This document shows positions 18,413-27,129 of a DNA stretch of 48,025 nucleotides, piece after piece. Numbering within the stretch: position 1 is the stretch's first letter; every line of letters begins with the position of its first letter. The position numbers were made by a program, and so were the translations under genes. Under the pieces are notes generated by a model. The model saw only the letters and a program-made list of their open reading frames with translations, ran no database searches and was not told where the DNA came from. Origin of the DNA: an uncultured Pedosphaera sp. (GTDB lineage: Bacteria; Verrucomicrobiota; Verrucomicrobiia; Limisphaerales; Pedosphaeraceae); assembly GCA_903918755.1 (NCBI GenBank), contig CAIXFN010000044.1, positions 1-48,025 of the forward strand. The letters run 5' to 3'.

Positions 18413-20268
18413 GCCGGACTCCTCCATCCCCACCGACCGCCCCTCCCCCTTCCGAGCGGGGGTCCATCACCTATTACAATCCCCAGGAAGAAAGGGAACC
18501 GGATCAGGCCCCTTTGCAATGGTCCCTCATCCGGCGCATCTGGGGTTACACGCGCCCTTACTCGGCGAAACGTGCCTGGCTCATCGTCCTGACCTTGCTC
18601 CGCGGTTTCCAGCTTCCCGCCCTGGCGTGGCTCATTGGCCGCATCATCAATGGTCCCATCGCCGGCCGGGCCGGTGCCGCCGTTTATTGGCACGCGTTCG
18701 GCTATTTCCTCCTCGCCCTATTTACCGCGGTCACCCTGCATCTCCGCCAGCGCTTTGCGCTGGAATTGGGGGAGGCAGTCGTGCACGACATGCGTTCGGA
18801 ATTATTCCGGAAATTGATGGCCATGCCGATGGCCTATTTCAACGGCACCAAATTCGGGCGCATCATCAGCCGCCTCACTTCCGATATCGACAGCATTCGC
18901 ATCGGCGTCCAGGACGTGGTTTTTGTCCTGGTGGTCCAGGCCTTGCAGTTGTCCGTCTCCGCGGTCTTGATGGCCTGGTACGATTGGAAATTGTTCTCCC
19001 TCATGCTCCTCTTTGCGCCCCTGATCTGGCTGCTGAATGAAAAATACCGCGCGGAGATGAGCCGCCGGCTGCGCAAACTCCAGGAGACCTGGAGCCGGCT
19101 GGCTTCCACCCTGGCGGAATCCGTGAGCGGCATCCGGGTCACCCAGGCGTTTGTCCGCCACGACATCAACGCCGGCTTTTTCCAACGCCTGATCGATTTG
19201 CATGGGGAAAACAACGTGGGGGTCGCCCAAGCCTCGGCCGTCTTTGTGCCCTTGCTGCAGTTGAAAAGCCAACTTTTCCTCGGCGCCATGGCGTGGCTGG
19301 GCGCTTATGGGGCGCTGCGCTGGCAGGGTTGGCTGCACATGGAAGTCGGGGATCTGGTCATGTTCTTCTTCCTCGCCAACCTTTTCTTCGAACCCGTTCA
19401 GGTCATTGGCAATCTCTACAGTCAGGCACTCACGGCCATGGCCGGGGCGGAGCGGTATTTTCGCCTGCTGGATCAACCGCCGGCCTGGATGGACGCCCCG
19501 GAAGCCCAAACTCTTCCCGCCATCCACGGCCGGGTCGAGTTCGTCGGGGTGGGTTTCCATTACCAGCCCGGTCGGCCAGTCCTCCAGGACATCAATCTGG
19601 TTGTGGAGCCAGGTCAAACCGTGGCCTTGGTGGGCCAGACCGGCAGCGGCAAGACCACCCTGGTTGGTTTGCTGCAAAAGCTTTATCTGCCCACGGGGGG
19701 ACGCGTGCTGATTGATGGGGTGGATCTGGCCACGGTGACCAGCATCTCGCTCCATGCCCAAATGGGCAGCGTGCAACAAAACAACTACCTCTTCACGGGA
19801 TCCGTGCTGGATAATATCCGCTTCGCCCGCCCGGAGGCCACGGAAGCCGAGGTGCGGGCCACCCTGGCCGCTTTGGATTGCACCGATCTTTTGGAAGGTC
19901 TGTCCGCCGGATTGGCGACTTCCGTGGCAGAACGCGGCGCCTCCCTTTCCTTCGGTCAACGCCAGTTGGTTTGCTTTGCCCGCGCCTTACTCGTGAATCC
20001 GCGAATTGTCGTGCTGGACGAGGCCACGAGCGCCATTGATTCGTTCACCGAAGCCCGCCTGCAGCGCGCTTTGGAGATTTTGCTGCGCGGTCGCACCGCT
20101 TTTGTGGTCGCCCACCGCCTCAGCACCATTCGGCGGGCGGACCTCGTGCTGGTCCTGGACCAGGGCCGCATCATCGAACGGGGCACCCACGATTCCCTGA
20201 TCCAGGCCGGCGGTACCTACGCCCGGCTGCACCGAGAATTTGTCAGTGGCCAGGCGGCTGCCACCTGA
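18409..20268 (+). CDS. ABC exporter half-transporter, catalytic ATPase subunit
   Basis: This protein of about 619 residues starts at GTG 18409, which overlaps the upstream stop (GTGA) and has a strong ribosome site GGGAGG at 18397-18402. After a Pro-rich cytoplasmic N-terminus come six transmembrane helices (about residues 50-340) and a nucleotide-binding domain with Walker A (GQTGSGKTT), Walker B plus catalytic E538 (VLDEATSAID) and switch H569 (VVAHRLST). Its signature motif is non-canonical: LSFGQ, with F515 where Gly is usual. Because each ATP site uses Walker motifs of one subunit and the signature of the other, the altered signature falls on the same composite site as the altered Walker B and switch loop of the partner. 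It therefore forms the active site together with the partner's normal signature. The gene converges with the giant S53 protease gene. Confidence 0.9.
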   Translation: MSRTPPSPPTAPPPSERGSITYYNPQEEREPDQAPLQWSLIRRIWGYTRPYSAKRAWLIVLTLLRGFQLPALAWLIGRIINGPIAGRAGAAVYWHAFGYFLLALFTAVTLHLRQRFALELGEAVVHDMRSELFRKLMAMPMAYFNGTKFGRIISRLTSDIDSIRIGVQDVVFVLVVQALQLSVSAVLMAWYDWKLFSLMLLFAPLIWLLNEKYRAEMSRRLRKLQETWSRLASTLAESVSGIRVTQAFVRHDINAGFFQRLIDLHGENNVGVAQASAVFVPLLQLKSQLFLGAMAWLGAYGALRWQGWLHMEVGDLVMFFFLANLFFEPVQVIGNLYSQALTAMAGAERYFRLLDQPPAWMDAPEAQTLPAIHGRVEFVGVGFHYQPGRPVLQDINLVVEPGQTVALVGQTGSGKTTLVGLLQKLYLPTGGRVLIDGVDLATVTSISLHAQMGSVQQNNYLFTGSVLDNIRFARPEATEAEVRATLAALDCTDLLEGLSAGLATSVAERGASLSFGQRQLVCFARALLVNPRIVVLDEATSAIDSFTEARLQRALEILLRGRTAFVVAHRLSTIRRADLVLVLDQGRIIERGTHDSLIQAGGTYARLHREFVSGQAAAT

Positions 20269-20287
20269 CGGCCGCCATCGCCACTGC

Positions 20288-23200
20288 TTATTGCCCGATG
20301 ACGCGGTAAAAGGCCGCCGCGTTCGTGGGGGACACCAGCAGGCTGGTGCCGGCATTCAAGCCGCCCAGATTCGCCCAAGGAGCGCCTCCCAGATCAGTGG
20401 TGGTCTGCACCTGGTAGGGGGGCACGCCGCCAGTCCAGAGTAATTGGACAAACGGATCGGCCCGCAGCACCTGCAAAACCAGCGGGGTATTCACCGGCCC
20501 CGCTACCAGGATCTGCAGCGTGGTGGCACTCGATTGACCAAGCAGGTCGGTGGCCGTCACGCTAAAGCTATTGGTGCCGACATCTCCCAGCCCGGGATTT
20601 CCCGACAACGCTCCACTGGCACTGACCCCCAACCAGGCGGGCCCGGCCGTTTTGGCCAAAGTGATGGCGTCGCCAAAGTCGGGATCACTAACGCTGGCCC
20701 CGATATCCCCAACATAGGTCTGACCGGCCACCGCCGGCAGGCCAATCAACAGGTTGGTGGCAAAGACGGGCGGATGATCCGTGCTCACATTGATTGTCAT
20801 GGATCCGGTACCAGTCAATCCCCCGGCGTCACTCACCTGCACCACAAAAAGACCCGACCCCACATCGCCACTACCAGGCGTACCGGAATACCCGCCATCC
20901 GCAGTCACGCTTAGCCAAGCCGGACCGCTGATTTTCGCAAAGGTCAGCGAGGTTCCGGCGGGCAGGCCCGGATCCACCGCGTTATTGCTCAAACTCCCGG
21001 CATAGGCCAATCCCACCGTCGCATCCGGTCGGGTAAAGCTCACCGGGCTGAAATGCGGGCCCGCCTTGACCACGATGTTCAGGCTCGCGGTCACGAGCGA
21101 TCCGCCCAAATCGCTGACTCCCACCGTGAACACGTTGGTGCCGGCATCCGCCGACAGCGGAGTGCCGGAAACCAATCCGTTGGTCGCCACCTGCAACCAG
21201 CCCGGACCGCTGAGTTTGCTGAAAGTCAGACTGTCTCCCAGGGCCAGTTGCCCATCCGTTGCATTCGTGGCGATGCTGCCGGAATAAACGGTATCGGCCA
21301 GGGCCGCCGGCAGGGAGAAGGGGTTCGCCAGAAACATCGGTGGCGGGTTGGCATTCACCACGATGGTGAGGCTCGCCGTGGCGGACAACCCATTGGTATC
21401 GACCACGCTCACCGTGAACGAGTTCGTGCCCAGGTCCGCGTTTCCGGGGATGCCGGAAAGGCTCCCATTGGCCCCCACCAGCAACCAGGCGGGCCCGCTC
21501 ACTTTGGCAAAACTTACCACATCGCCGGCCGCCGCCGTGAACTTGCCCGCCAAATCCGCCGCATACGGCAATCCGCTGATCGCCGGCAGCGTCGCCAGGG
21601 AGGAGTTGGTAAACAGCGGCACGGTCAAACGGAACACCACGCCATAACCTCCCCCAGCGGAAGGATTGAAAGCCACGCCGCCATAGGGAGCGGTGCCATA
21701 AAAACTTCCATCGGTCGCTTGCACCAGGGTTCCCTGCGGGTTCGCCCCATTGAAGCCGTTGAAGGAAAACAGGGTGGTCAACCCGCCCGCCGGAGTCATC
21801 CGGAAGACGGTACCCAATCCGCCCGGTCCGCCCGCGGAAGTTGTGCCGTAGAAATTGCCATCGGTCCCCTGAATCAGGGCGGCGGCGGGCTCGGCGCCAT
21901 TGGTGCCGTAAAACGTCACCAGATTGGTGAAGTCCCCACCGGGGGTCAACCGGAACACCGCCCCCTGCCCTCCTGCCCCGCCCAACACGGTCGTGCCATA
22001 GAGGTTGCCATCCAGCCCGATCGTCAGCCCCGCCTGGGGATAAGCGCCATCCGTTGAATTGAATGAGTGCAGCGTAGTTAAGGTCCCGTTCAAGTTGAGA
22101 CTGTACACTGTTCCCACATCGCTGCCCCCGCCTTGCAAAGTTGTGCCATACAGCAAACCCGTCCCATCCTGCACCAAACCCGCGTAGGGGAACGCGCCAT
22201 CCGTGTTGCCCTGAAATTCGTAGAGCGGCGTGGTCACTCCGGCGGAATTCATGACAAAAGCGACGCCGGCGGAATAATTGCCCCCGCCGGGGGTCGTCCC
22301 ATAGAATTGCCCATCCTGGCCCAGGATCAACCCGTCGTAGGGATTGCCGCCATCGGTATCCCCGGTGAAGGAGAGCAAGTAAACCAAGGCCGAACCGCTC
22401 AACCGGAATTCGGTCCCGTAGCCGTCCGCCCCGCCATTAAAAGTGGAGCCGTAAAAATTCCCGTTGGTGCCCTGCACCAGGCGTCCATACGGATTGGCAC
22501 CACTGTTGGCTCCGGCAAAGGATGCCAACGTGGTGTAGCTGCCCGCGCCGGGATTCACGCGGAACGCGGTGCCCGCAAACAAGGCCCCGCCTTCGATCGC
22601 GACGCCATACAGATTGCCATCCCGTCCCTGGGTCAATCCCGCATACGGATAGGCGCCATCTGTTCCCCCATTCAACTGCCGCAGGCTCGTAAATCCCGCT
22701 CCCGGCGTGGCGGCGGGTAAAACTGTTAGCGTGGCGGCGGCACTGACGCGCACCGCCAAGGCGTTGCTCACCACCAGGGTATAAGTTCCGGCGTTCGCCA
22801 ATCCCAGGTTGGTGATGGTTAGCGTGCTGGTCGCGGCTCCCGTGATATTCCCGCCATCCGTGAGAGTGGTCCCGCCTTGCTGCCATTGGTACGAGAGCGG
22901 TTGCTCGCCCGCCACCCCCACTGAAAAGGTCACCGACGCCCCCGCCACCCGGGTCTGGCTGAGAGGTTGGCTGGTGATCCGCGGCGGCGCGACTGTCACG
23001 GCCAGCACCGCATCATCGCTCGTCACGGAGTTGAAAGCGTTGGTCACCACCACCGAATACAGTGCGGAGGCATTCACGGTGATGTTGCTAATCCGGAGGG
23101 TGGCGGTGGTGGCACCCGAGATGTTGGCGTCATCCGTCAAATCGATGCCATTCTGCTGCCACTGGTAATGTGCCGGAGCGGCGCCGGCGACCGCCACCGT

Positions 23201-26200
23201 GAAGCTCGCGGAACCGCCGACATACGCCAGTTGATCGCTCGGTTGCCCGGTAATCTGCAAAGGCCCGGTGAAATTGAGTCGCGTCACCGATCCCAGGCCG
23301 TTCGCCCCACCCTGCAGCGTGGTGCCGTAAAGATTGCCGTCGGGCCCCTGGAGGAACGCCGCCGAAGGGTTCGCCCCATTATACCCATCAAACTGTGCTA
23401 CCGTCGTCACCGGGCCGTTGGGGGCCAGCCGGAACACCGTCCCGAATCCATACTTCCCCCCGGCTTGGGTGGTGCCGTACAGATTGCCATCGTTGGCCAC
23501 CATCAATCCACCCCAGGGACTGCCCCCATCCGTGCTGTTGGAAAACGCATAGAGGGTCGTAAAGACACCGTCCGCCGTGATTTCATAAACCGTGCCGTAT
23601 CCATGGGTTCCGCCCTGGATGGCCACGCCATAAAAATTTCCATCCGCGGCCTGGACCACCCCCGCGATTGGCACCCCGCCGTCTGTGCTGTTATTGAACG
23701 AATGCAACGTGGTCAGTTGGCCGGTTGCGCTGATTCTAAACACGGTGCCATAGCCACCATTGGTGCCGCCATCCTCGGTGGTGCCATATAAATTGCCATC
23801 CGTCGCCTGGATGAGCACCGGCGAGGGGGCGGACCCGTCCGTGTAGTTGAAGGAAGCCAGGGTGGAGATCGTGCCGCTCGTGGTCATCCGGAAAACGGTT
23901 CCATAGTTATAGGCGCCCCCCCCATTCGCGGTGCCGTAGAAAATTCCGTCCGTTCCTTGCACCAGCGCGGCGGCCGGCAACTGCCCGTTTTGCCCATTGA
24001 ATTGCGCCAGCGTGGTCTGGACATTGGCGGTCGAGAGGCGCAGGGCCACGCCATTGCTGAACGAGCCGCCCGCGGCCGTAACCCCATAATAATTGCCATC
24101 CTTGCCCAGGGTCAGTCCGGCATACGGCGCGGAGCCGTTCACATAATTCAACGCGCTCAGCACCGTGATGGTGCCGTTGGTATTAAAGCGATACAACGTC
24201 CCGTCGTCGGTTGGTCCCCCCAGATAACTGGTGCCGTAATAGTTGCCGTTCTTGCCGATGGCCAGGGGACTGTAGGGATTGGCCGCCGAGGCGCCGCCCG
24301 CAAAGGAGAAAGGGGTGCTGAGGTTCACCCCGGGGACCGACACCGGGATCAAGGTGAGCACCGCGCCGGTGCTGCTGGTGGTCCCGCGGGCATTGCTCAC
24401 GTTTACCGAAAAGGTGCCCGGGATGAATGCATTGCTCACCGTCAAAGTGCTCGTGGTGGCCCCGGCATACTTCACCCCATTGGCCAGATTGACCCCATTC
24501 AACTGCCAGTGGTAGGTGTACGGGGTGTCCCCGACCGCGGCGACGCTAAACGTGACCGTCTGCCCGGGGAGCACGGTCTGACTCACCGGCTGCAGCGTGA
24601 TCAACGGCGCCGAAGGAACGATGACCACCCCGGCATCCGAACTGATGGCCGTCCCGGTCGAATTGCTCACCACGACCGAATAGCGGTTGGTATCGGCTCC
24701 GGTAACCCCGGTCAGCGAAAGCGTGCTGGTCTGGGAACCACTGATCCGCCCGCCATCGATCATGTTGATCCCGTTGGACCGCCATTGATAATAAAGCAGT
24801 GCGTTGGGCGCCGTCCCCACGGTAAAGTTGGCCGTCATCCCCACCAGCAGGTATTGGTTGGTCGGCTGCGTCGTAATGACCGGCGGCGTAATCACAGCCA
24901 GGGTGAACAGCCGGGTTTGGCTGACATTATCGTTGAGATTCTTGAAAACGATCGTCGCGGGATAACTCCCCGGCGGCAGGGTGGCGGCCAGCGGCGTCAG
25001 GGTGGCCGTGACCAGGGCATTCCCGCCGCCCGCGGTCACGGTTCCGTGATCCAGCGAAAGATTGAACCACGCCGAGGTGTTGACCAGGCTCCAGGCCAGC
25101 GGTGCCACGCCGGTGTTGGTGAGCGCAAAAACCGGGGCCGCCGGGGCAAACGGTCCGCCGGCCGGTCCGCTGATGATGGAACTCCCCCCCGGGGTGATGC
25201 GCAGCGGTTCGGGGAGCGCCAGCGCCATGATCAGGTTGCTGCCCGTCGGCACGCCCCACCCGGTGCACAAATCGTAGCCGTTGACGGCCGAAAAACGGCT
25301 CGGACTTCCCGTGTTGCGGTTGTTGCCCGTGTTGATATCATGGAAAAGCGCGTTGTAGCTCAATCCGTTCGAGCCTTTGCCCATGGCATAAATCGCGGGA
25401 TTGATGAATCCCACCGCCGGCTGGTTGTTCGTGACCGCAAATTGATTGACCAACGCGGTGAACGCCGCCCACAGCGGTGCGGCGATGCTCGTCCCCTGCA
25501 CCGAGTACGGCGTCCCATTATCCGCGATCAGATAGCAATGATCCGCAATCATCGCCACATCCGGCAGATTGCGAAACGCGGTGGAACCCTGGTTCAAACT
25601 CATGTCGATTCCCTGCTGCCAGGCGGGAATCGCATACGTGGTGCTAATTCCGCCGCTGCTCAAAGGCCAGGTGGTTTCGCCCACCCAGGCTCCGCCGTTG
25701 GGTTGCGTCGTCAGGTCAGTGCCACCCACCACCGTGATATACGGCACGTCGGTCGGAGGTGACACCGTGCCCGGGGCATAGGCCCCGGAGTCGCCCGAGG
25801 CATTGAAGAACGACTGCCCCTGCGCGGCATATTGTTGAAAAATTTGGATCGAAGTCGCATCGATCGGGTAAGTCCAGGAGGCGCTGATCTGTTTGGCCTG
25901 CGCATCCGTGGCCATCCGGTTCAGCACGGTGTTGGGCTGGTTTCCCTCATATACCAGCACGGCGCTCAAACCCGGCGCCATCGCGATCGCCATGTCGATG
26001 TCCAGGGAAACCTCAATGTTGTCCGCCCCCGGACGCCCGTTGAAAGAATCGGCCAATATTGTGGTCACGGGCACATCCGGCAGTCCCGCCAGGGTTTTGT
26101 ACGCCGCCACGTCACTGGCGTAAAAACCATCCAATTCAAACAAGCCCACTTTTTGCCCCACCCCGGTCAATGCCACGTCCGGCGCGTACGCGTGCCGGAA

Positions 26201-26866
26201 ATCATAGCCGATAAAATCGCCGCCCGGTCCCGACCCCGTGGCCTGGGCCACTCCCCTGGAAGGCAGTTTCCAGTGGCCCGCGGGCCGTGGCACTGTGAAG
26301 TTGTCCAGTCCGCTGACGGACAAAACCGGGGTGGCCAGCTGCACCGTGGGGGTCGCATCCGGCGCGAAAAACGTCCGGGCCTCCCGCGGATGCTGGTACG
26401 TGTTGAGATGAACGTGGAAAGCCCGTTCCACCTGCGGCACTGCCCCCCGCACATCCAGCACCATCCGGTTCGGATGCTGGCCGGTGACGATCAATCCTTG
26501 CGACTGCGCAAACCGGATCAACGACTGGTAATCCGCTTCCGACGGACCAAATCGTTCCGTAAACTCTGCCGGCGTCAGATATTGACGAAACCGCGGACTC
26601 GCCGGATCATAAAGCTCCGCCAGCAACTGGTGGAGCTGCCCGGCGTTGCGCAACGGCAATCCGATCGCCAGATTCAACAGGGAACCCCTCGGCCCGCCCG
26701 CAAGCGGAGTGGAGTTGGTCCAGGTTTGCGCGATGGGACCGCTGATCACTTGCGGCTCCGCGGCTTGGCCCCCCCGGACGGTGGTCGCCAGCAAGGCGCC
26801 CCCTAGCAGCGAAGTCAATCTGCGACACCAGTGCCTGACCAACCGCTGGTGGCCCCTTCCGGGCAT
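20288..26866 (-). CDS. Giant secreted S53 protease with two TIGR03803-type propellers and putative-Ig repeats
   Basis: This predicted secreted protease has about 2192 residues. The ATG at 26866 is chosen because it starts a textbook signal peptide (Arg-rich head, then LTSLLGGALLATTV, cleavage near GGQA-AEP); upstream ATG 26920 and TTG 26938 would add an unlikely extension. A pro-kumamolisin domain (about residues 45-200) precedes the S53 domain with E285 and D289 (EVSLD), D359 (SGDSG) and S460 (GTSIAAP), followed by a calcium-site segment (FHDINTGNN ... GYDLCTGWG). Next are a BACON-like beta domain, Ig-like domains, a first propeller of seven repeats with the LYGTT...GG pattern (about 24330-23270), two more Ig-like domains and a second seven-repeat propeller (about 22690-21610). 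Four putative-Ig (He_PIG) repeats with GPAWL...G.LSG.P follow, and a short module ends AAFYRVIGQ. It resembles the S53 protease at 7818 only in the protease half. Confidence 0.85.
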   Translation of the reverse strand: MPGRGHQRLVRHWCRRLTSLLGGALLATTVRGGQAAEPQVISGPIAQTWTNSTPLAGGPRGSLLNLAIGLPLRNAGQLHQLLAELYDPASPRFRQYLTPAEFTERFGPSEADYQSLIRFAQSQGLIVTGQHPNRMVLDVRGAVPQVERAFHVHLNTYQHPREARTFFAPDATPTVQLATPVLSVSGLDNFTVPRPAGHWKLPSRGVAQATGSGPGGDFIGYDFRHAYAPDVALTGVGQKVGLFELDGFYASDVAAYKTLAGLPDVPVTTILADSFNGRPGADNIEVSLDIDMAIAMAPGLSAVLVYEGNQPNTVLNRMATDAQAKQISASWTYPIDATSIQIFQQYAAQGQSFFNASGDSGAYAPGTVSPPTDVPYITVVGGTDLTTQPNGGAWVGETTWPLSSGGISTTYAIPAWQQGIDMSLNQGSTAFRNLPDVAMIADHCYLIADNGTPYSVQGTSIAAPLWAAFTALVNQFAVTNNQPAVGFINPAIYAMGKGSNGLSYNALFHDINTGNNRNTGSPSRFSAVNGYDLCTGWGVPTGSNLIMALALPEPLRITPGGSSIISGPAGGPFAPAAPVFALTNTGVAPLAWSLVNTSAWFNLSLDHGTVTAGGGNALVTATLTPLAATLPPGSYPATIVFKNLNDNVSQTRLFTLAVITPPVITTQPTNQYLLVGMTANFTVGTAPNALLYYQWRSNGINMIDGGRISGSQTSTLSLTGVTGADTNRYSVVVSNSTGTAISSDAGVVIVPSAPLITLQPVSQTVLPGQTVTFSVAAVGDTPYTYHWQLNGVNLANGVKYAGATTSTLTVSNAFIPGTFSVNVSNARGTTSSTGAVLTLIPVSVPGVNLSTPFSFAGGASAANPYSPLAIGKNGNYYGTSYLGGPTDDGTLYRFNTNGTITVLSALNYVNGSAPYAGLTLGKDGNYYGVTAAGGSFSNGVALRLSTANVQTTLAQFNGQNGQLPAAALVQGTDGIFYGTANGGGAYNYGTVFRMTTSGTISTLASFNYTDGSAPSPVLIQATDGNLYGTTEDGGTNGGYGTVFRISATGQLTTLHSFNNSTDGGVPIAGVVQAADGNFYGVAIQGGTHGYGTVYEITADGVFTTLYAFSNSTDGGSPWGGLMVANDGNLYGTTQAGGKYGFGTVFRLAPNGPVTTVAQFDGYNGANPSAAFLQGPDGNLYGTTLQGGANGLGSVTRLNFTGPLQITGQPSDQLAYVGGSASFTVAVAGAAPAHYQWQQNGIDLTDDANISGATTATLRISNITVNASALYSVVVTNAFNSVTSDDAVLAVTVAPPRITSQPLSQTRVAGASVTFSVGVAGEQPLSYQWQQGGTTLTDGGNITGAATSTLTITNLGLANAGTYTLVVSNALAVRVSAAATLTVLPAATPGAGFTSLRQLNGGTDGAYPYAGLTQGRDGNLYGVAIEGGALFAGTAFRVNPGAGSYTTLASFAGANSGANPYGRLVQGTNGNFYGSTFNGGADGYGTEFRLSGSALVYLLSFTGDTDGGNPYDGLILGQDGQFYGTTPGGGNYSAGVAFVMNSAGVTTPLYEFQGNTDGAFPYAGLVQDGTGLLYGTTLQGGGSDVGTVYSLNLNGTLTTLHSFNSTDGAYPQAGLTIGLDGNLYGTTVLGGAGGQGAVFRLTPGGDFTNLVTFYGTNGAEPAAALIQGTDGNFYGTTSAGGPGGLGTVFRMTPAGGLTTLFSFNGFNGANPQGTLVQATDGSFYGTAPYGGVAFNPSAGGGYGVVFRLTVPLFTNSSLATLPAISGLPYAADLAGKFTAAAGDVVSFAKVSGPAWLLVGANGSLSGIPGNADLGTNSFTVSVVDTNGLSATASLTIVVNANPPPMFLANPFSLPAALADTVYSGSIATNATDGQLALGDSLTFSKLSGPGWLQVATNGLVSGTPLSADAGTNVFTVGVSDLGGSLVTASLNIVVKAGPHFSPVSFTRPDATVGLAYAGSLSNNAVDPGLPAGTSLTFAKISGPAWLSVTADGGYSGTPGSGDVGSGLFVVQVSDAGGLTGTGSMTINVSTDHPPVFATNLLIGLPAVAGQTYVGDIGASVSDPDFGDAITLAKTAGPAWLGVSASGALSGNPGLGDVGTNSFSVTATDLLGQSSATTLQILVAGPVNTPLVLQVLRADPFVQLLWTGGVPPYQVQTTTDLGGAPWANLGGLNAGTSLLVSPTNAAAFYRVIGQ
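20490..21610 (-). repeat. Four putative-Ig (He_PIG-like) repeats in giant S53 protease
   Basis: Four repeats of about 90 residues each contain the pattern SFAKVSGPAWL...G.LSGIPG..D.GTN.F.V.V.D..G. This cadherin-like putative-Ig fold is common in large bacterial surface proteins, where it serves as a spacer or adhesive stalk. Confidence 0.75.
21610..22690 (-). repeat. Second seven-repeat TIGR03803-type propeller in giant S53 protease
   Basis: Seven repeats of about 50 residues follow the pattern DGNLYGTT..GG..G.G.VFRL...G..TTL.SF.G.NG..P. Seven copies fits a closed seven-bladed beta-propeller. Confidence 0.8.
23270..24330 (-). repeat. First seven-repeat TIGR03803-type propeller in giant S53 protease
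   Basis: Seven repeats of about 50 residues share the (F/L)YGTT-x-x-GG signature, with unit spacing near 150 bases (for example between 23321 and 23471). They probably fold as one seven-bladed propeller. Confidence 0.8.
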
Positions 26867-26990
26867 GGCAGTTTGAGGAAGATTCCGGACTTGGGTGGGC
26901 TCGCAGATGGTAGGCTCCATACCCGCCGAAGGTCCCAAACCGGCGCGTTTGTGTCAATCCGGATTTCGTAATCGGCGGAGCCGCGCAATT

Positions 26991-27019
26991 GTTGCGAATT
27001 CGTAACGTTTTCCTTGACT
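26991..27019 (+). promoter_or_regulatory. Palindrome plus TTGACT element upstream of first LamG/Ig gene
   Basis: The imperfect palindrome GTTGCGAATTCGTAAC (26991-27006) is followed seven bases later by a -35-like TTGACT (27014-27019), 110 bases before the LamG/Ig gene. A closely related arrangement precedes the paralogue at 41060. A second TTCGTAA lies at 26965-26971, and on the minus strand a TTGACA (26957-26952) faces the giant S53 protease. The intergenic space therefore probably holds both divergent promoters. No good TATAAT is seen 16-18 bases after either hexamer. Confidence 0.45.
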
Positions 27020-27129
27020 CGCGACACCCCTCCGTGCAATGCTGCGTTTCAAGGTCAACCACCTGACCATGTTTCTTCCCGGGTCTCTGGACCCGACCAT
27101 GGTCTGCAGCAGCCTGCTAACGCGAACGA

